DNA from: Siphonodentalium dalli
Taxonomy: Eukaryota; Mollusca; Scaphopoda; Gadilida; Siphonodentaliidae
Reading direction: 5' to 3'
Assembly: GCA_032622095.1 (NCBI GenBank)
Contig: CP136068.1
Coordinates: 160,599,465-160,663,464, forward strand
Length of the DNA: 64,000 nt
A program made the translations under genes and the position numbers. Shown in pieces: positions 1-10,211 of this stretch. The notes beneath the pieces were generated by a model that saw nothing but the letters and a program-made list of their open reading frames with translations, searched no databases and had not been told where the DNA came from. Within the stretch, counting starts at the first letter, position 1; each line of letters opens with the position of its first letter.

Positions 1-871
1 CTCACATACAGGACACACAGGGAACTCATGCTTTAACGCAACATATGTTATTAAGGAATAACTACTCAATTCTACATGAATTTGCTAAATTATACCAATA
101 TTAATCAATCATATATAATAATCCTGACTATTATTTGCAAAATAATTTCAACTACTAGAATAAAGTTTATATCCGATTTATTTGAGGTATTGACTTATTA
201 TGAGCTGGTTTATACTTGTCATGTATCAGATTTATAGAGTCCTCACAGTTGTTTTATTCATTAGTTCATTAAGCTTTAAACATCTTATTTTTTAAATTCA
301 TTTGATAGTGTCATTATTTCAATTTGGAAATTCCCAATTTACCCTGCTACGGTATCTATTTTTTTCCATTGGTTTACCCCCTGCCTACCCTAATTTTTTG
401 TCCTCCATTACCGGAAACGAAGGTACATGTACTATTTTATTTGGCCTTAATAATTTTAGCAATAATTTTAGATGGAATTTTCAAAAACAAAATTTACTTC
501 TATTAAAATACATCTCTATATGTATTTGTGGTTGCAGATGAATCGCAGGAATAAATCTGTTCTGTTCTGAGAGTAGCACGGCCAGGTGAAAATGCAATGT
601 CAACATGATGGCACGGAGGTTGTCTAGACTTTTGCCAGCAAAGCTGATAGTATCATTGTTGTCATGTACAGTATTTGCGCAATATTGTGTCGCGGTGCGA
701 TGAGCCATGGGAGATAGCATTTTTGTGTCCCTTCTTGGAACTCAGATCACTCCGGTACATATTCTGGATATATTGTCAGATATAAAACTAGTTTTCTGTC
801 AGAAACTTCAGCAACTGGAAACAAAGGTATTGAGAATTACCAACTCTTATCTTGTTTTTAGAATATGGTGC
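1..871. other. AT-rich unique sequence, no gene seen
   Basis: AT-rich sequence left of the first foldback element. The ORFs here are under 80 codons, several start at TTG rather than ATG, and none shows a recognisable domain. I see no tandem repeat, long inverted repeat or RNA gene. It may be intergenic or intronic; nothing in the sequence decides between these. Confidence 0.5.
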
Positions 872-978
872 AGATATTATATTCCACCAGTACAAAACAT
901 GGCAACTTTTTGAAGTTTTGACAGGGAACCTTACAAAATCGAAAAAATAACGCAGGGAATATATTTCTTAGTTATTAT

Positions 979-1198
979 CTGTTCCTTAATCATGTACTTC
1001 ATTGTAGGTGGAGGTCCCAACTCAAAATTACATGCTTTTCTTTGAGCCGCTATCGAAATAAACATTGAAATAGTTACCCAGGAGAAATTCCATAATTGTT
1101 AGCGATGCAAAGTAAAATCGCTAAAAAAGTCACTTAAATCATGACATTTTGAGTTGGGACCTTCACCTCCAGTCAATTACATTATTAAGGAACAGATG
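979..1198. mobile_element. Small foldback MITE nested in the larger element
   Basis: The left arm (about 980-1028, beginning CTGTTCCTTAAT) matches the reverse complement of the right arm (about 1146-1196, ending ATTAAGGAACAG). Both arms include AGGTCCCAACTCAAAAT. The ~120-bp spacer has no ORF. The second core-repeat element near 26.8 kb lacks this piece at the same junction, which shows that it is a separate insertion in this copy. Confidence 0.7.
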
Positions 1199-2773
1199 AA
1201 AGTGTCAATGACACTGTAGCTCAACTTGGAAAGGGAATAATTTAATGTGTTACTGTCGATGGAGTTATTAGGAATGTGGAAAGTTGAATGTCTAATACTA
1301 GTTTATCAACATGAAGAGATATATATATACATGTATATAAAAGTAAAATCTAAGATGGTTGCTGGCGGCTATGTTTTCCAACAATTCAAAAACATTTGAT
1401 ATCTTTAGTCATGCAAAAAGTAGAATCCAAAATGGCCGCTGGCAGCCATGTTTTAATGCCGAATAACCCCAAAATAACTCGTTCCCATCTACATGTCAAT
1501 TTCAACAGCCATGACAAATTTTATGATGATCAGACTAAAGGTACGACCTGTAGCCCATGCTAAAGGATTTAGTCATACAAAGAGTAAAATCTAAGATGGC
1601 TGCCGGCGGCCATGTTTTTTGACCGAATGACCCAAAAATAACTCGTTCCCATCTACAAGTCAATATTAACACCCACGACAAATGTCATGATGATTAGATG
1701 AACAGTACGACCTGTAGCCCGTGCTAATGGATTGAATTATGAAATCCAAGATGGCCGCTGACAGCCATGTTTTTTTTCCGAATGACCCCAAAATGACTCG
1801 TTCCCATCTACATTCAAATTTCAACAGCCATGACAAATTTTATGATGATCAGACTAAAAGTAGGACCTGTAGCCCGTGCTAAAGGATTTAGTCATACAAA
1901 GAGTAAAATTCAAGATGGCTGCTGGCGACCATATTTTTTGGCCGAATGACCCCAAAATTACTCGTTCCCATCTACATGTCAATATTATCATCCATGACAA
2001 ATTTCATGATGATCAGACAAACAGTACGACCTGTGGCCCATGCTAATGGATTAAATTTTGAAATCCAAGATGGCCACTGGCGGCCATGTTTTTTGTCCAA
2101 ATGACCCCAAAATGACTCGTTCCCATCTACATTCCAATTTCAACAGCCATGACAAATGTCATGATGATCAGACTAAAGGTACGACCTGTATCCCGTGCTA
2201 AAGGATTTAGTCATACAAAGAGTAAAATCCAAAATGGCTGCCGGTGGCCATGTTTTTTTGCCGAATGACCCCAAAATGACTCGTTCCCATCTACATGTCA
2301 TTGTTAACATCCGTGAAAAAATTTATCATAATCCGATCAAAGGTACGACCTGTAGGCCGTGCCAAAGAATTTAGTCATGCAAAGAGTAAAATCTAAGATG
2401 GCTGCCGGTGGCCATGTTTTTTGGCCGAACAACCCCAAAATTACTCGTTCCCATCTACATGTCAATATTAACATCCATGACAAATTTCATGATGATAAGA
2501 CGAACAGTACGACCTGTAGCCCGTGCTAATGGATTGAATATTGAAATCCAAGATGGCCACTGGCGGCCATGTTTTTTTCCCGAATGAACCCAAAATGACT
2601 CGTTCCCATCTACATGTCAATGTCAACAGCCATGACAAATTTCATAATGATCCGACCAAAGGTACGACCTGTAGCCCGTGCTAAAGGAATTTGTTGACGC
2701 ATCACGCACACACACACGCACGACGGATACCAAGCCATGGCAATAGCTCAAACTTTACAAAGTAAAGTTGAGC
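1199..2773 (-). mobile_element. Core-repeat element, pearl-like, copy 1
   Basis: A non-autonomous element with inverted AGTTGAGCTA / TAGCTCAACT motifs near both ends, holding about 8 tandem units of ~155-165 bp (1.43-2.69 kb). Each unit carries a conserved block around CTCGTTCCCATCTACATGTC and ends in AAGATGGC(C/T)GC-like sequence. The repeat-free end has a short CA/CG-rich tract and GATACCAAGCCATGGCAAT. It is the reverse complement of the element at 23.80-26.84 kb, including both unique ends. Tandem cores between unique ends are known for bivalve pearl-type and DTC84-type elements; membership here is inference. No protein is encoded. Confidence 0.7.
1430..2690 (-). repeat. Tandem core of ~160-bp units (about 8 copies)
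   Basis: The block TTCCCATCTACAT recurs near 1487, 1646, 1800, 1965, 2123, 2285, 2449 and 2606. Units come in two types: one carries a TAGTCATACAAAGAGTAAAAT segment, and a shorter one has GAAATCCAAGATGG after an AT-rich stretch. The order is irregular but partly alternating, roughly B-B-A-B-A-B-B-A. Divergence between units is moderate, so the array is not recently homogenised. Confidence 0.8.
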
Positions 2774-2904
2774 TAATAATAAGTAAGAAATATATTCCCT
2801 GCGTTATTTTGTGGACTTTAAAAGGTTCCCTGTCAAAACTTCAAAAAGTTCCCATGTTTTGTACTGGTGGAATATAATCTCTAGGCGTTAGACAGAGTAG
2901 AGAT

Positions 2905-3600
2905 TCATGACATGATCTAGTACATATTCATGTCAACATATAATAAGCAGTCGCAGACGACGATATCCCCCGCCGAATTGTGCAGTTGGGGAAGTGCATT
3001 CTCAATAATGTTTGCGTTCTCAGTATGTGCTAAACAAGTCCAATAAGTCCGCTTAAAATATCCGACCGGACCTGGTTTGCGAACTCGTTCTAGATACTGG
3101 TCAAATAAACTCATATACCAAATATCATTGAAATCCGTTGTCTGTTGAGATTTGTGGCAATGAGCCCTGTGACATCGTCTATTTGCTATTTGGTAAATTC
3201 GACAGAAATAATAAACAAAGTCCAATAACTCCAGTAAAAATATCCGGCCAGACCTGGCTTGCGAACTCATTCTAGGCAATGGTCAGGTGAACTCATATAC
3301 CAAATATCTTTGAAATCCGTTGAGATTTGTGGAAATGAGCCCTGTGACGTCGTCTATTTGCTATTTGGGAAATTCGACAAAAATAATAAACAAAGTCGAA
3401 TAACTCCGGTAAAAATATCCGGCCAGACCTGGCTTGCGAACTCATTCTAGGTAATGGTCAGGTAAACTCATATACCACAAATCTTTGAAATCCGTTGACA
3501 TTTGTTCAAGTTATGACTCTTACAAATTCCAGACGGACGGACGGAACCCATTCCTACATGTATATCCCCCGCAAATTTTCAATTTGGCTGGGGATAAATA
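2905..3600. repeat. ~175-bp tandem segment ending in a C/G hairpin
   Basis: About 2.5 imperfect direct repeats; GCGAACTC recurs at 3079, 3261 and 3435, giving spacings of 182 and 174 bp. The units share AAATCCGTTGAGATTTGTGG-like and TCTATTTGCTATTTGG motifs. The right end has GACGGACGGACGGA followed by a hairpin near 3563-3596, TATCCCC(C)GC pairing with GC(T)GGGGATA. A similar TATCCCCCGC sits near the left end at about 2962. This looks like the terminus of a non-autonomous element. A 3' hairpin recalls Helitron-type ends, but I see no CTRR terminus, so the class is open. Confidence 0.55.
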
Positions 3601-3643
3601 TTGAATAAAACACCACATGACACATACTCTGTTGATTCCTATA

Positions 3644-3877
3644 CAGTAATGCCCTAAATAATCAACTCCTTAACCACAGCAGAATTATGGGTAATTTTTA
3701 CTGAGAGCTTTCCGATGAATGGCAACAAGCCATATTTCCAACTAAATCCTAAAAAATTACCCATAATTCACTGAGAGCTTTCCGATGAATGGCAACAAGC
3801 TATATTTCCAACTAAATCCTGAAAAATTACCCATAATTCTGCTGTGGTTAAGGAGTCGATTATTTAGGGCATTACTG
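3644..3877. mobile_element. TA-flanked Tc1/mariner- or pogo-type MITE, copy 1
   Basis: A 234-bp element flanked by TA on both sides (3642-3643 and 3878-3879) with perfect terminal inverted repeats of at least 20 bp beginning CAGTAATGCCCTAAATAATC. CAGT termini and a TA duplication are typical of Tc1/mariner/pogo relatives. The element is a foldback with arms containing ACCACAGCAGAATTATGGGT. The inner GAGAGCTTTCCGATGAATGG block occurs twice in the same direction, so one arm looks partly lost and the other duplicated relative to the copy at 27.8 kb. It has no coding capacity. Confidence 0.8.
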
Positions 3878-3959
3878 TACTTGACCTACTATAAAAATAA
3901 TTTGTTTAACCACAGTTTTGTTGATATTTTACTCAGAGTTCCACCTGTCACATGTAAAT

Positions 3960-4050
3960 TATAGAAACACGGTTAACAGGTAAATCAGAAACACGGTTAA
4001 CAGGTAAATCAGAAACACGGGTAACAGGTAAATTATAGAAACACAGTTCC
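3960..4050. repeat. 24-bp minisatellite, ~3.5 copies
   Basis: GAAACACGG recurs at 3964, 3988 and 4012, with a diverged copy at 4038. The unit is about 24 bp and contains GGTTAACAGGTAAATCA. The region sits just right of the MITE, in sequence with loosely repeated CACCTGCACTATTATTTGG-like words resembling the ends of the element at 23.49 kb. Confidence 0.8.
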
Positions 4051-4140
4051 ACCTGCACTATTATTTTGGTCTGCACTTTTAATATCTTTCAATGGAATTT
4101 CCCCCTGCACTGTTATTTGGAGCGTGAGAGTGGCTAGTTG

Positions 4141-5199
4141 ATGAACTGCACCTTGTACCAAGCGTGTTAGAGCAAGAAATTGGTTAATCGCTATATAAAA
4201 CTGGTCATTATTATTATATTATTATTATGGATTTATTACCACATGTGTGTACCATAGACAGCAGAATGTCATCATAGGCTAATTAACAGTCTGGGTGAAC
4301 GTCGACACTATATTTGAAATATAGAGTCTGGAGCTTATGTCGCCAAAACCATTTCTATTCAGCGAAGAGCTTCCCCAAAATGACGTCACGGATTTAAAAA
4401 AATACATCGATGATTGACAGGTGTCCCCACGTGTTATTTGTTGTGCTTCGCAATAGCAATGGCCTGTGTCGCGACATAAACTTACAGCAGATAATATTTG
4501 TCGTGTGTGCGACTATTCTTTTTCGGGAGATGAACTCGCTGCATCAACCGGAAAGCTGCATCCGAGAGCAAAAAATAAGGTCGTCATCAAAAATGATGCT
4601 TTAGAACTATTTAAAAGCATAAAATTAAGTCATTTCCTCGGTGTTAACTTTCAGATGACTTTTTTACGACAAATATTGAAATAATTTGATTTGCAAACCA
4701 TGGTACAATAAAGTAAATCAAATACACGGACATGAGTGAGTTCTATTTATATTTATGGGAGGCCAAGTTGGTACCATGCGCAGGCCTATCTATCAGGTCT
4801 AGCACATCCTTCAAATTAATCCATATCGTACCGAATATATAATTTCGAAGCCATTGTTTCTGTCTCTGTTGTATTTGCAAGCATTGCTTTAGATCGGAGA
4901 AATTCCACTCTGTTACTATATTTAGAGGTGACATTATGGGAGTCTCCGCCCACTAACACTTGTTTATTAACCCATACGGTTTCATTGGACGGAAAATAAT
5001 TTACGCAATCAATCAGATTACGGAATCCCGAGGACTTGGAAATGAGATAGCGATGTTATCCGTCAGACCTTATATTCAATGTTGTAATGAATATTTAGGT
5101 ATGAGTTTACTCAGACTGGCTAATTAACAGCCATTGATATTGTGTGAAGAAATCAAGACAGATTTATAGATATTTATCATGTTCATTTGGTGTTAGACC
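4141..5199. other. Unique sequence; weak candidate exon only
   Basis: Contains a short ATT-rich tract near 4205-4230 and no long repeat. The plus-strand frame 4466-4684 follows a stop at 4454, lacks an early ATG, and encodes a CxxC motif (residues CRVC). A splice-acceptor-like CTTACAG ends at 4487. On the minus strand an ATG-initiated 63-codon frame spans 4743-4934. Neither gives a domain I recognise, and I do not call them as genes. Confidence 0.35.
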
Positions 5200-5201
5200 G
5201 G

Positions 5202-5503
5202 TTTTCCGAAGACCTATTACTACGAAGGCCCACAACTCCGAAGACCCGATTCTCCAACGGCCCACAACTCCGAAGACCCGATTCTCCGACGGCCCATAAC
5301 TCCGAAGGCCCGATTCTCCGACGGCCCATAACTCCGAAGATCCGATTCTCCGAAAGCCCATAACTCTGAAGGGCCGATTCTCCGAAGACCTATAACTCCG
5401 AAGACCTATAACTCCGAAGGGCCGATTCTCCGAAGACCTATAACTCCGAAGGCCCGATTCTCCGACGGTCCGATTCTCCGAAGGTCCGATTCTCCGAAGA
5501 TTT
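5202..5503. repeat. Left-arm array of ~14-18-bp units
   Basis: Degenerate tandem repeat alternating CCCATAACTCCGAAG and CCCGATTCTCCGA(A/C)G. The array matches the one at 6211-6437 in reverse complement. Short open frames across it are an effect of the low-complexity repeat. Confidence 0.85.
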
Positions 5504-5545
5504 TGTTTTATCGGGGTATTATCGTTTACTAAATAGTGTACAGTC

Positions 5546-5739
5546 CAGTGGCGAAGCCAAGGGGTCCCAAAATTCCCACTGCCCCCATTAAACCTCTACT
5601 TGCTATTTCAGACAATATGGGCCCCTACCAAAACATGTCCAATGTCATGTAAACGCCCGGAAATCGTTCATGGGGCATCAAAATATTCAAACTTTTCCTA
5701 TACTGCCCCCACCTAAATGGGAATCCTGGCCCGCCACTG
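5546..5739 (+). mobile_element. CAGTGGCG-bordered segment, left copy
   Basis: Begins CAGTGGCGAAGCC and ends GGCCCGCCACTG, giving 8-bp perfect inverted ends within a longer imperfect match. The interior word ATGTCATGTAAACG is inverted in the partner at 5891-6177. CAGTGGCG termini recur in hAT-like MITEs; with no target duplication visible here, that assignment is tentative. Confidence 0.55.
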
Positions 5740-5890
5740 ACTATACACCAGATACTATAACGTTACGTTGGCCCATGAGATGCCAGAGTAAAATGTACAG
5801 GGGTGAACGGGGAAGAACTTGTCACCCCTGTGCATGTTAGGCTACTCTGACATTCTTGCAGCGTTTCGTTATAATATACCCGGTGCACAC

Positions 5891-6177
5891 CAGTGGCGGA
5901 GCCAGGGTTCCCATTTAGGGGTGCACATTAATTAGCATATGTGGGGGATATGTGGTGGATATATCATGCATATGATATGCCGAAAGCATATCACGAAGGC
6001 CTGATTTGGGGAGCGCATACATGGGAGGGGTCGCCCCCAATCGTTGGTCCGGGGGCTCCCCTGGGCAGGAACACTGTGAATATTTGAATGCCTAGGAAGG
6101 ATTTCCTGACGTTTACATGACATTTGACATGTTTTTTGGGGGCGGTCTTCCCAAGGGCCCCATTGACCCCGCCACTG
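5891..6177 (-). mobile_element. CAGTGGCG-bordered segment, right copy
   Basis: Begins CAGTGGCGGAGCC and ends CCCCGCCACTG. It is an inverted relative of 5546-5739 with about 135 bp more in its left part, including CATATGATATGCC-like and GGGGGCTCCCC words. The sequence right of it (GGACTGTACACTATTT) is the inverse of the sequence left of the partner, so both belong to one palindromic structure. Confidence 0.55.
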
Positions 6178-6210
6178 GACTGTACACTATTTAATAAGCG
6201 ATAAAACCTG

Positions 6211-6437
6211 ATCTTCGGAGAATCGGACCTTCGGAGAATCGGACCTTCGGAGTTATAGACCTTCGGAGTTATGGGCGTTCGGAGTTATAGGCCTTCGGAG
6301 TTATGGGCTTTCGGAGTTATGGGTCTTCGGAGTTATGGGATTTCGGAGAATCGGGACTTCGGAGTTATGGGCTTTCGGAGAATCGGAGAATCTGACCTTC
6401 GGAGAATCGGACCTTCGGAGTTATGGGTCTTCGGAAA
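6211..6437. repeat. Right-arm array of ~14-18-bp units
   Basis: Tandem CTTCGGAGTTATGGG and CTTCGGAGAATCGGA units, the reverse complement of the left-arm array. It ends at CTTCGGAAAAACG, matching the inverted left edge near 5198-5208. Confidence 0.85.
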
Positions 6438-6658
6438 AACGCTACGTAACCGTTCATTTAGTATCTGCACTATACAACTTAAACTGATGATTTGATCAAC
6501 CAAATATAAGGGAGATGCTTGGAATGATTAATTAATTGTTGTGTATATGTTATTAATTATTTTTGAAACATGATTATACCAATATAAATATTATGCTACA
6601 GTAATGACAATAAAGGAGCAAGTAGTCAATTAACCCTTTACCCAACAGAAGGGCCCTG

Positions 6659-6727
6659 TGCCAATGCATTCTCTTATATATGCGAGTCGACCATAGGTCG
6701 CCTCGCATATATAAGAGAATGCATTGG
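6659..6727. repeat. Near-perfect hairpin 1 inside the MITE
   Basis: A ~27-bp arm (GCCAATGCATTCTC continuing to ATATATGCGAG) pairs with its reverse complement around a 15-bp loop TCGACCATAGGTCGC, which itself can pair (CGACC/GGTCG). The total palindrome is about 69 bp. Confidence 0.9.
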
Positions 6728-6798
6728 CTTAACACATTAAAAATTATAAAATTGTTAAAGAATGTAAGAAAAAATGGTAAAAAAAGATTTTTTTTAGG

Positions 6799-6867
6799 CC
6801 AATGCATTCTCTTATATATGCGAGGCGACCTATGGTCGACTCGCATATATAAGAGAATGCATTGGCA
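6799..6867. repeat. Near-perfect hairpin 2, inverted relative to hairpin 1
   Basis: Same arms as hairpin 1, with loop GCGACCTATGGTCGA, the exact reverse complement of the first loop. Flanking GCCCTGTG / CACAGGGC extends the pairing outward, so both hairpins sit in a larger foldback. Confidence 0.9.
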
Positions 6868-7019
6868 CAGGGCATAACTGTAACTATCACAATGTGGTCA
6901 AGGAGCCGGTTCCAATGATATCCATATTTGTATGGTTCTATTGAGACAGACCGAAGATATTTTAGGCTGTTGAAGCTTTATTTGACCGGTTTTGGCCGGT
7001 TTGTTGGGTAAAGGGTTAA

Positions 7020-9660
7020 TGCAGAAAAATATTTACACTTTGCTGCCTTTGAGAAATCAGTATCTTCCAACTCCAAAAGACAAACAAAAGGCAGCCATGC
7101 AGTTATGTTTATAAATGTAATTAAAATGTAATGTGAATGAAATGCAAAAAATGTTGCATTACTCCTTACTTTGTATGACTTCAAAAAAATTAATGCATTA
7201 ACATTACCCCCCCCCCCCCCCCCCCCCCCATCCATGATTCTGACTCAATCTGAGACATTGAAAGGGCTTTTTAATTTTTTTTATGAATATTATTACAAAA
7301 ATATAAAAAGATTTTCTTTAGAAAAAAAATTAGGGTATGGCTTAAAACAGTGTCGGTTGGGAAATTCCAACCACAAATATTTTCTTCTTTGGCCTATGGG
7401 AATATTGGCCGGGGGAAAGGGACTCTATCAGAAATTTAGAAATTGTTTACACCGATGTGCCCCCCCCCCCTCCCCCTCTGTAAAAAATATATGCATGACA
7501 TTAGGAAAGCATTGAAGGGTTAACTCTGGTTATCAAAAAACACCAAAGTGAACTTTGTAAGTGCACATAGTAATAATCAGGAACTGTAATTAAGAAACCA
7601 TATATGTCTATATTTAGCTCTGTCTCATCCAGGTGCATTCTCATTGTCGCAACAAACACCGACACATCAAAGTTTTCTCTACAACCTAAATATAGCTCTG
7701 CTGACTGCAGCCGCCAATGTTTGGCCTAATTATAATCAAAACGTTTGTCACTCGGGCCCCTGTGTGTATTTCTACGAAAATTAGTTAATCTGATTATCCT
7801 CACCAAAACAACAAAAGGTGGCTGTTAATTAATCTTTTTATCTGACTTGAGTGCAAGCTGACTTAAATTTGGTGATAGTTTTCTTGACTTATCAGCATCT
7901 GCTAAAAGTGACACAGAGACGAAAAACAGCACACGCGTAAAATGTACCCCGCCGATGGACGTCTGTCATCGGCATTTAAAAACCTCCAAAAAGACACACA
8001 ATTACACTGGAAACGTCTCAAACAAATACCAGATATATCATTAATGACACCCGAAGAACAATTTATCACTGACATTTAACCTGTGTCTGTTTTAAAAACG
8101 TTTTTAAATTATCAAAAATCATCTAATTAGTTATGCAAATATTGCGGCCCGCAAGTGCGTCTGACTGAGAGTGACTCTGAGAGACAGACAGACGAGGAAG
8201 AATTATACCACATGTTTGGCGGCTAATAACATAAATTATTTTAATGGCACCTACCTCAGACATCACGAAGTTTAGAAGAAATATCCTATCTCTTTATTGA
8301 TATACCGCTATAAGATGTGATGTTCCGATTTTTCATGAGAAATATTGAAATTTTGTCCCGTTCGTGAAGTCTTGTTTTGTGGCCGCTTTCCTTGTATACA
8401 AATGAAATCTTACGCATGGGTCAAGGTCACGCGAATGACCCCGCTTTAATATTTGTTTTAAAAATCAATTTCAAACGTTTTTGTGTCAAATTTTCTATCG
8501 TAGACCACAAAGTATGCAATTTAGAACGTTGTCTCATTCAACTTGGTAGTATTTTGAGGTATTAGTAGCGAATAGTTGATACACGAAATTTTGTTTATCG
8601 CACCATATGACAGTCGGCCAGCTTTGTAAACAATGGCGAGTTTGGGCCACGTGGGTAGCGAAAACACCTGTAAAAACAAGACGGGCGCATTGTTCCGAGC
8701 TCAAAACGGTCCTATCATCAATAATGTTACATTTCTTAGTCATTTATCTTGTCGTTGTGTGATAAAACTGTTCAGTTTTGCTGTTAAAGCAAAGCATATA
8801 CTGAACAAGAATGTCTTGTTATTGATCTTGAAAATTGGGGCTCTCAGTGGGTTGACAGGAAATGTCAATTCACTTCTAAGACAGAATATTTCATGACACC
8901 GCTCGATTTCATTCAATATTTCCTTATTAGAAAAATCATTTACATTAATATTGGAGACCCGGGCACCCTTGACCAAACTGTTATCGTTTTGTGTCGGCTT
9001 TTTTGGGTGTTTATGTTTTCGGAATGTGTCGCTCAGGGTCGCAGATGAATTAAATCTCCTGCATTGGTCCTTCGCATCGTTTGCCGGTTCTGAAGAGTGT
9101 GACCCAGTTTTGCGTTGTTTGTTGGAATCTTGATGGCAAAAAGGATTTTTTTTAATTAAATTATATAAATATGATTGCTCTCATATAGTCGACAGACATC
9201 ACACCATGACACAGATCACAGATATTTAATTTGTTTAGGTCGTTGTCAAAAGTTATAAATATTCCACAAACAAGAAACCACAAAGAGTGTGTGTACGTGA
9301 ACTAAATTAATATGTATGATTTTAAGTCAGTATTTTTTCAATTAATTTAAATTATTGCAAATAATTTGCTGACTAGTAATAATTGAGTATATATTCAGTG
9401 AAATGCAATTCATTGCTTAGACTTAAATTCAATTGTCTTTATCAGATACGACTATTCAAATATACCGATACTTTAATACATAAATTAATGTATGCTTGTG
9501 TGACTATGTTCACTTTATGTGGAAATATTTGACTAATAAATGTTGTCTAAAAACAACACATTTACCAATAACTACTGGTTGGAAAATCATGCTACATGTA
9601 TGAGAATAATTTCAACCTATTTTGGTGTTAAAAGTTTCAACTTTTGAATTTTTTTACGAA
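7020..9660. other. Unique AT-rich stretch with C tracts; no gene called
   Basis: Holds a run of 23 C (7207-7229) and a C-rich tract near 7460-7477. From about 7.5 to 9.6 kb the sequence is not obviously repetitive. An ATG in good context at 8633 opens an 87-codon frame (to 8896) with no domain I recognise. It could be a first exon, but no conserved motif supports that. Confidence 0.4.
7207..7229. repeat. Poly-C tract (23 C)
   Basis: Uninterrupted C mononucleotide run. Its length is likely to be polymorphic and prone to sequencing error. Confidence 0.95.
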
Positions 9661-9675
9661 TGTTGGTGGGTGAGA

Positions 9676-9687
9676 CCCCCCCCCCCC

Positions 9688-9723
<36 letters not shown>

Positions 9724-9735
9724 CACACACACACA
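9676..9735. repeat. Poly-C followed by (AC)n microsatellite
   Basis: About 15 C, then AC/CA dinucleotides with one CCTC interruption near 9720. The 70-codon frame across it (9622-9834) consists largely of Pro and Thr-His runs from the microsatellite and is not a gene. Confidence 0.95.
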
Positions 9736-9739
9736 ACCT

Positions 9740-10203
9740 TGTCACAAAGTCCCCTGTCGCGGTTCGAAGCCACAACTAATGCTCGCATTTGTTACACCCC
9801 ACACAATACCGTTCCGGGATGTGTAGATAAATAGATCACATTAAATACTTCCGTATATATACGGACTATATACGAATTGTATTCAGTATAATTATATAGA
9901 ACAATAGAGAGCGTTCCTTGTTATAAAGGACTCTCTATCCCTGGTACACATTCGTTAATTCAGATTAAAAAATATTGTTGTTTTTAATATACATAGTACA
10001 GGGTGCAGACAACAGGCAAGCCATATATACATGGATGGGTGTTCGATTCAGGTACCGGGTATAATAAAAGCGGAGCATGCAGTCGACAGACAGAAAACAG
10101 ATAATACAAGTGCAGAATAATATATATTCATTGGTGGGAATTTTTTTAATAATAAGTTCAGCTATATGGTTGTTTGTTGAACTTATTATCTGAACATTTC
10201 CTA
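9740..10203. other. Unique sequence between microsatellite and foldback
   Basis: AT-rich. It contains a short hairpin-like AGAGAGCGTTCCTTG...AAGGACTCTCT near 9905-9938. No gene or long repeat is seen; the 139-codon minus-strand frame 9965-10384 runs into the foldback and is treated as spurious. Confidence 0.4.
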
Positions 10204-10211
10204 TTGGAACC

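Larger units (their letters stand above)
872..2880. mobile_element. Composite foldback element with ~107-bp inverted arms
   Basis: Bases 872-978 are repeated as an imperfect reverse complement at 2774-2880. Both arms contain the motifs ATTCCACCAGTACAAAACAT, TTTTGACAGGGAACC and AACGCAGGGAATATATTTCT. Between them lie a small foldback (979-1198) and a core-repeat element (1199-2773), so this is a nest of three insertions. No transposase reading frame is visible, so it is non-autonomous. The superfamily is not determined. The arms meet the inner element at TTATTAT-like sequence, which fits insertion near the centre of an older foldback. Confidence 0.65.
5200..6440. mobile_element. 1.24-kb imperfect palindrome with short-repeat arms
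   Basis: The left half (5200-5815) reads back as the reverse complement in the right half (about 5820-6440). From outside in, both halves carry an array of short repeats, an AAATAGTGTACAGTCCAGTG-type block, a CAGTGGCG-bordered segment with an ATGTCATGTAAACG motif, and a core of paired words (ATAACG/CGTTAT, GGGGTGA/TCACCCC) centred near 5818. The right half has an extra ~135 bp (about 5925-6060). CAGTGGCG ends resemble hAT-type MITEs, but no clean 8-bp duplication is seen. No coding frame is present. Confidence 0.75.
6630..7019. mobile_element. piggyBac-like MITE with TTAA duplications
   Basis: TTAA (6630-6633) precedes CCCTTTACCCAACA (6634-6647). The right end is the exact reverse complement, TGTTGGGTAAAGGG (7002-7015), followed by TTAA (7016-7019). 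A TTAA duplication with CCCTTT-type 14-bp termini is characteristic of piggyBac relatives. The ~382-bp interior has no transposase and holds two long hairpins in opposite orientation. Overlapping 65-90-codon frames are products of the palindromes. Confidence 0.85.

Noticed and set aside
2917..3279. 120-codon minus-strand frame
   Set aside because: It lies within the ~175-bp tandem segment and reads across repeat units; no recognisable motif.
6574..6877. Opposed 65- and 90-codon frames with near-identical halves
   Set aside because: Both are translations of the two palindromic hairpins in the piggyBac-like MITE.
8633..8896. 87-codon frame with a good start context
   Set aside because: Possible first exon, but no domain, no clear splice site and no supporting neighbour.
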